This document shows, one piece after another, positions 61,301 through 64,000 of a DNA stretch of 64,000 bases (within the stretch, counting starts at the first letter, position 1; each line of letters opens with the position of its first letter). The notes under the pieces are model-generated. The model had not been told where the DNA came from. It worked only from the letters and a program-made list of their open reading frames with translations, and did no database searches. Source of the DNA: Bacillota bacterium (GTDB lineage Bacteria > Bacillota > Clostridia > Acetivibrionales > DSM-1351). The stretch spans positions 1 to 64,000 of the forward strand of contig JAEWMS010000062.1 in assembly GCA_023393115.1 (NCBI GenBank). The letters are read 5' to 3'. The translations under genes and the position numbers were made by a program.

Positions 61301-61888
61301 ATCTACAAGGCTGGCCAAGTCTTCATATTCCAAAGCTTCAATCTTTTGTATTTCATGAGAAGTTCTGAAACCGTCAAAGAAATGTAAAAAAGGAAGTCTG
61401 CCCTTTATTGCTGCCAAGTGTGCAACAGGCGCTATATCCATTACTTCCTGAACCGAGCCTGATGCCAGCATAACAACTCCTGTTTGTCTGGCGGCCATTA
61501 CATCCTGATGGTCTCCGAATATGGACAGAGCCTGGGTGGCAATAGCTCTGGCGCTGACGTGAAATACAGCAGGGAGCAATTCTCCTGCTACCTTATACAT
61601 ATTTGGTGTCATTAACAGCAATCCCTGTGAAGCGGTAAAGGTTGTTGTCAAAGCACCTGCCTGCAACGAACCGTGAAGTGTTCCAGCAGCTCCCGCCTCA
61701 GACTGCATTTCTACAACGCGGACTTTTTGCCCGAAAATATTTTTTTTACCTTTGGCAGACCATTCATCCACCGATTCTGCCATGTTTGACGATGGTGTAA
61801 TAGGATAGATAGCAGCTACATCTGTATATGCATAGGCAACATACGCAGCAGCCGTGTTACCGTCCACCGTCATCTTAATTTTTGACAT
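58358..61888 (-). CDS. nifJ: Pyruvate:ferredoxin (flavodoxin) oxidoreductase
   Basis: 1176 residues, the standard single-chain PFOR. N-terminal pyruvate-binding half (VAYAYTDVAAIYPITPSSNMAE), domain II, gamma-like domain, a two-cluster ferredoxin part with CIQCNICSLVCP (about 684-695) and CTGCGNCADVCP (about 741-752), a further cluster Cys set around GACAGCGETPYIKL (about 805-818), and the TPP site GDGWAYDIGYGGLDHVL (about 956-972). It converts pyruvate and CoA to acetyl-CoA, CO2 and reduced ferredoxin, the main electron source of clostridial fermentation. GGGGTGAT precedes the ATG. The DUF3787 gene lies 33 bases upstream in the same direction. Confidence 0.96.
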   Translation of the reverse strand: MSKIKMTVDGNTAAAYVAYAYTDVAAIYPITPSSNMAESVDEWSAKGKKNIFGQKVRVVEMQSEAGAAGTLHGSLQAGALTTTFTASQGLLLMTPNMYKVAGELLPAVFHVSARAIATQALSIFGDHQDVMAARQTGVVMLASGSVQEVMDIAPVAHLAAIKGRLPFLHFFDGFRTSHEIQKIEALEYEDLASLVDYDAVKEFRDRALSPNHPVTRGTAQNPDVYFQNREAANPYYDNIVNIVEDYMNKVGELTGRKHGLFDYYGAPDAENIIIAMGSITDVIEETIDYLNTNGEKYGVVKVHLYRPFSTKHLLNVIPKTVKKIAVLDRTKEPGAIGEPLYLDVKAAYYGIENAPLVVGGRFGLASKDTTPAHIKAVYDNLKQPSPKDGFTIGIVDDVTHTSLNIDEHINAAPKSTIKCLFWGLGSDGTVGANKQAIKIIGDHTDKYVQAYFAYDSKKSGGVTMSHLRFGDEPIKSSYLVHEADYIACHNQSYVNQYDLLKGIKKGGTFVLNCLWNEKELEEHLPAEIKRQIARNNVQFYTVNAYSIAENIGLGNRINMIMQAAFFKLANIIPIDEAVRYLKEAVVKSYGKKGEKVVRINQEAIEKGIDSVVKINVPESWKDAQDTASPEIVEPDFIKNILRPCNAMRGEDLPVSTFVELEDGTIPNGTAAYEKRGIAVNVPEWIADNCIQCNICSLVCPHAVIRPVLATDEELKDAPDTFVTKKAVGKGMEQYQFKIQISPMDCTGCGNCADVCPAKEKALVMKKLSTQTEREIPNYEFSTTKISYKGGNFGNKTIKDSQFRKPLYEFSGACAGCGETPYIKLVTQLFGDRMMIANATGCSSIWGASYPASAYTVNNEGKGPAWANSLFEDNAEFGYGFYLGVKQLRERIRDIALQLSDMDIDDNLKAKLGAWVATTEDGEASKGASEDLLEALKAYSPKDQQQTQLIAELLEKQDYLVKRSIWIVGGDGWAYDIGYGGLDHVLASGDDVNVLVFDTEIYSNTGGQASKSTPTSAIAKFASSGKKAAKKDLAGQMITYGNVYVAQVGIGADRNQLLKAIAEAEAYKGPSIIIAYAPCISHGIKDGMGRSIANSANAVSAGYWHLFRYNPELKQQGKNPFVLDSKEPNSPFRDFLLNQVRFSSLVKEFPEEAEELFSMAEEHAKERYLKLKKMAEG

Positions 61889-61921
61889 AAAAAAATCACC
61901 CCGCTATTTAATAATTTTTAT

Positions 61922-62113
61922 TTAAAGTCTACTCCCATTATCTACCCAATTTTTTGCTTCTGAAACGCCTTCTTCATCAGGGATAATGACATCAGTAAAC
62001 TTCTGCTTTGTTTTTTCCTTGGTCCATGCTGCGGTACCCTCATTATCAGTGGGTCTGTAGGCTGTTAAGCGCCTGTTGTCATGTCCGTCAAGTTGTGCAT
62101 CTTTTTTTCCCAT
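61922..62113 (-). CDS. DUF3787 family small protein
   Basis: 63 residues. The second half, TAAWTKEKTKQKFTDVIIPDEEGVSEAKNWVD, has the TAAW...P....V..AK.WVD pattern of the clostridial DUF3787 family. Function unknown. It is directly upstream of nifJ (33 bases) with AGGAGG before the ATG, so it shares its transcript and may be related to pyruvate metabolism or simply be carried along. Confidence 0.75.
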   Translation of the reverse strand: MGKKDAQLDGHDNRRLTAYRPTDNEGTAAWTKEKTKQKFTDVIIPDEEGVSEAKNWVDNGSRL

Positions 62114-62425
62114 ATTGTTCCTCCTAAAATAATAAATTTTTACTAATTGTTTTAGTTTATCTTATCTTTACGTATTTATTCTAATTCATTATTGGTATTC
62201 CCAAAAAATAATGAATTATTAAGAGTTTCGAATATTATGTACTTTTTGTCGAAGCCTTATGTTAATTTTTTTAGGAGGTGGCTTTACCCATGTTTTATTC
62301 AATAGTAAAATAATATTTAACCATATATAAATTATATACTAATTAGGCACAAAAAAACTCAATATATATATATATATATAATATATCATCAGCATAACAT
62401 TTCAAAATTCAGAAGGATGGCTATT
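62114..62425. other. AT-rich intergenic region between DUF3787 and GH2 genes
   Basis: About 310 bases. An (AT)n run lies at 62361-62382. A 7-codon frame with a strong ribosome site (AGGAGG, 62273-62278; ATG 62290) reads MFYSIVK and may be chance. No other gene or terminator is seen. It should hold both divergent promoters. Confidence 0.5.
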
Positions 62426-64000
62426 ATGGAAAAAATAAATCTGAACTATGACTGGCATTACAAAAGTGATTACAATGAGAATTATTTAGAAAACTCTTTT
62501 GATGATAGTAGTTTTGATTTGGTTAATATACCCCATACCAACAGGATTCTGGACTACAATTATTTTGATGAGGCTGAATATCAATTCGTATCCTGTTACA
62601 GGAAAAAGCTTTACATAGCTTCTGAACTAAGTGGTAAGGCACTTTTACTAAAGTTTGAAGGTGTTTCATCATATGCAAAAGTATATTTGAACGGGAGTTT
62701 TATTGGAGAGCATTCAGGGGGATATACGCCTTTTGAAATCGATATATCCGATAAGGTTCAATACGGTAAATACAATTTACTGGCAGTTGTATGCGATTCT
62801 ACAGAGAAAGAAGACATCCCTCCCTTTGGGAAGGTCATTGACTATCTTGTCTACGGAGGAATATATCGTGAAGTGTGGCTGGAGATAAGAGAGAGGGCAT
62901 ATATAAAAGATATTTTCGTAAGAACCTATGATGTTCTGGCACCTGAAAAAACATTGGATATAGATATTGAACTTTCTCAAGCTTATCAGGATATGTATGT
63001 TGAATTCAAAATAAACGACGCTGAAAAACGGCTTGTTAGCCAATTTTCCTATTCAATGGGAAATTCCTCAAGAGGCAACATACGGGGAAAGGTATCAAAT
63101 GTAACGATATGGGATATTGAGAATCCTGTATTATACACAATTGAGGCCCGGTTAAAAATAAATCAGACTGTAATTGATAGCTGGGAGACCAGATTCGGAT
63201 TCAGAGAAGCTGTTTTTAGACCGGGGGGATTTTATCTTAACGGGGAAAAAATAAAGCTGATTGGCCTAAACAGGCACCAGTCCTACCCCTATGTCGGTTA
63301 TGCAATGCCGGAATCAGCTCAAAAAAAGGATGCTGACCTGCTTAAATATGAACTGGGAGTTAACATGGTGCGAACCTCCCATTATCCACAATCCAGACAT
63401 TTTCTTGACAGGTGTGATGAAATTGGACTGCTGGTATTTGAAGAAATCCCCGGGTGGCAACATGTGGGGAAGGAAAAGTGGAAGGCGCTTTCCTACCAAA
63501 ATGTGAGGGATATGATTCTAAGGGACAGAAATCACCCCAGTATTGTACTGTGGGGGGTAAGAATCAATGAATCAGCCGATAATGATGAGTTCTACCATAA
63601 TACCAATAAAATTGCTCATGAACTGGATAATACCCGCCAGACCGGAGGTGTGAGAAACTTTAAGGACAGCAATCTACTGGAGGATGTATACACCTATAAC
63701 GATTTTATGCATAATGGCAGTAATTCAGCCCTTGAGCTGCCTTCAAAGGTGACCAAAGCCAATGCACCCTATCTTGTAACTGAACACAATGGACATATGT
63801 TTCCAACAAAGCGCTTTGACAACGAGGGCAGAAGGCTGGAGCACGCCTTGAGACATATGAGAGTTCTGGATACTATGATGGGTAGCAACAGAATAAGCGG
63901 TGCCATAGGCTGGTGTATGTCCGACTATAATACTCATAAGGATTTTGGAAGCGGAGACCGGATATGCTATCACGGTGTCAGTGATATGTTCAGAATACCT
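62426..64000 (+). CDS. Glycoside hydrolase family 2, 5' part (runs off the window)
   Basis: 525 residues are visible and the frame stays open at the window end. Order: sugar-binding jelly-roll domain (about 1-165; CYRKKLYIASELSGKALLLKFEGVSSYAKVYLNGSFIGEHSGGYTPFEIDI), immunoglobulin-like domain (about 165-260), then the TIM barrel (about 260 on) with RTSHYPQSRHFLDRCDEIGLLVFEEIP. HPSIVLWGVRINES contains the acid/base Glu (usual WGxxNE; here WGVRINE, with one residue more than usual) and LVTEHNGHMFPTKR holds the likely nucleophile Glu. Beta-galactosidase or beta-glucuronidase/mannosidase activity cannot be told. No signal peptide, so it acts in the cytoplasm on imported oligosaccharides. ATG 62426 has AGAAGGAT upstream. 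Confidence 0.9.
   Translation, partial: MEKINLNYDWHYKSDYNENYLENSFDDSSFDLVNIPHTNRILDYNYFDEAEYQFVSCYRKKLYIASELSGKALLLKFEGVSSYAKVYLNGSFIGEHSGGYTPFEIDISDKVQYGKYNLLAVVCDSTEKEDIPPFGKVIDYLVYGGIYREVWLEIRERAYIKDIFVRTYDVLAPEKTLDIDIELSQAYQDMYVEFKINDAEKRLVSQFSYSMGNSSRGNIRGKVSNVTIWDIENPVLYTIEARLKINQTVIDSWETRFGFREAVFRPGGFYLNGEKIKLIGLNRHQSYPYVGYAMPESAQKKDADLLKYELGVNMVRTSHYPQSRHFLDRCDEIGLLVFEEIPGWQHVGKEKWKALSYQNVRDMILRDRNHPSIVLWGVRINESADNDEFYHNTNKIAHELDNTRQTGGVRNFKDSNLLEDVYTYNDFMHNGSNSALELPSKVTKANAPYLVTEHNGHMFPTKRFDNEGRRLEHALRHMRVLDTMMGSNRISGAIGWCMSDYNTHKDFGSGDRICYHGVSDMFRIP

Noticed and set aside
62290..62313. 7-codon leader peptide MFYSIVK
   Set aside because: Good ribosome site but no attenuator hairpin follows and no amino acid bias is seen.
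62361..62382. (AT)n run as a functional element
   Set aside because: Simple-sequence tract in an AT-rich gap; no symmetry or position suggests a site beyond promoter melting.
1..64000. CRISPR arrays, tRNA and rRNA genes, prophage
   Set aside because: No regularly spaced repeats, no cloverleaf with CCA end, and no phage structural or integrase genes were seen. The XRE regulator at 44753 stands alone.

Overview
The window looks like chromosome of a low-GC, spore-forming, anaerobic member of the Clostridia. The genes pointing that way are a tricistronic germinant-receptor operon plus a fourth small subunit, a LysM/GH18 spore-cortex type enzyme, pyruvate:ferredoxin oxidoreductase, an H-cluster protein, ferredoxin-type aldo-keto reductases, and small clostridial families. 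A sugar ABC transporter organised with its own second binding protein, sensor kinase and AraC-type regulator resembles the Cua/Xua systems of cellulolytic Ruminiclostridium. A glycoside hydrolase family 2 gene runs off the right end. I infer a Ruminiclostridium-like plant-polysaccharide degrader; the species cannot be proved from the window.

Layout. 1-158: the 5' end of a group IIC intron (minus strand) sitting directly behind a rho-independent terminator, with a possible small RNA gene. 300-4440: small conserved proteins, an orphan infC with a probable AUU start, manganese catalase, and a QueG-like Fe-S protein fused to a GNAT domain. 4620-14560: a nearly complete flavin-based extracellular electron transfer (EET) locus: Ndh2, DmkB, DmkA, EetA, EetB, a two-repeat PplA-like lipoprotein and ApbE, followed by a ferredoxin-type aldo-keto reductase and an [FeFe]-hydrogenase-like H-cluster protein. 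14900-20350: spore-type LysM/GH18 protein, arginine decarboxylase (speA), and a large spore-surface-like modular protein. 20450-23580: PadR regulator and two divergent DUF421/DUF4363 gene pairs. 23670-26370: carboxynorspermidine dehydrogenase and decarboxylase behind a long structured leader. 26480-34540: sugar ABC transporter plus three-component sensing module. 34700-41760: redox and repair genes, CheX, a four-domain CoA-disulfide-reductase/rhodanese/TusA/DsrE persulfide protein with its ArsR regulator, and an SDR. 41850-46570: uppP, trmB (carrying the same leader as the polyamine genes), a methyltransferase, an XRE regulator, CorA. 46570-50620: ger operon. 50800-56080: ABC transporter with two-component system. 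56230-64000: PfkB kinase, zinc-type binding lipoprotein behind a Zur-like operator, PFOR, DUF3787, GH2.

How the genes work together. In the EET locus Ndh2 would pass NADH electrons to a demethylmenaquinone-type quinone made with DmkA/DmkB, then to flavin covalently attached by ApbE to the PplA-like lipoprotein. The most striking detail is that the membrane part of Ndh2 itself carries three matches or near matches to the ApbE flavinylation motif (DIESGAT, DAISGAT, DAVSTAT) in a loop predicted to face outside, so Ndh2 may itself be flavinylated. A second strong signal is a pair of homologous riboswitch-like leaders, one before the carboxynorspermidine genes and one before trmB, each with a 10-bp arm exactly complementary to the ribosome binding site. 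I cannot assign that leader to any class I know.
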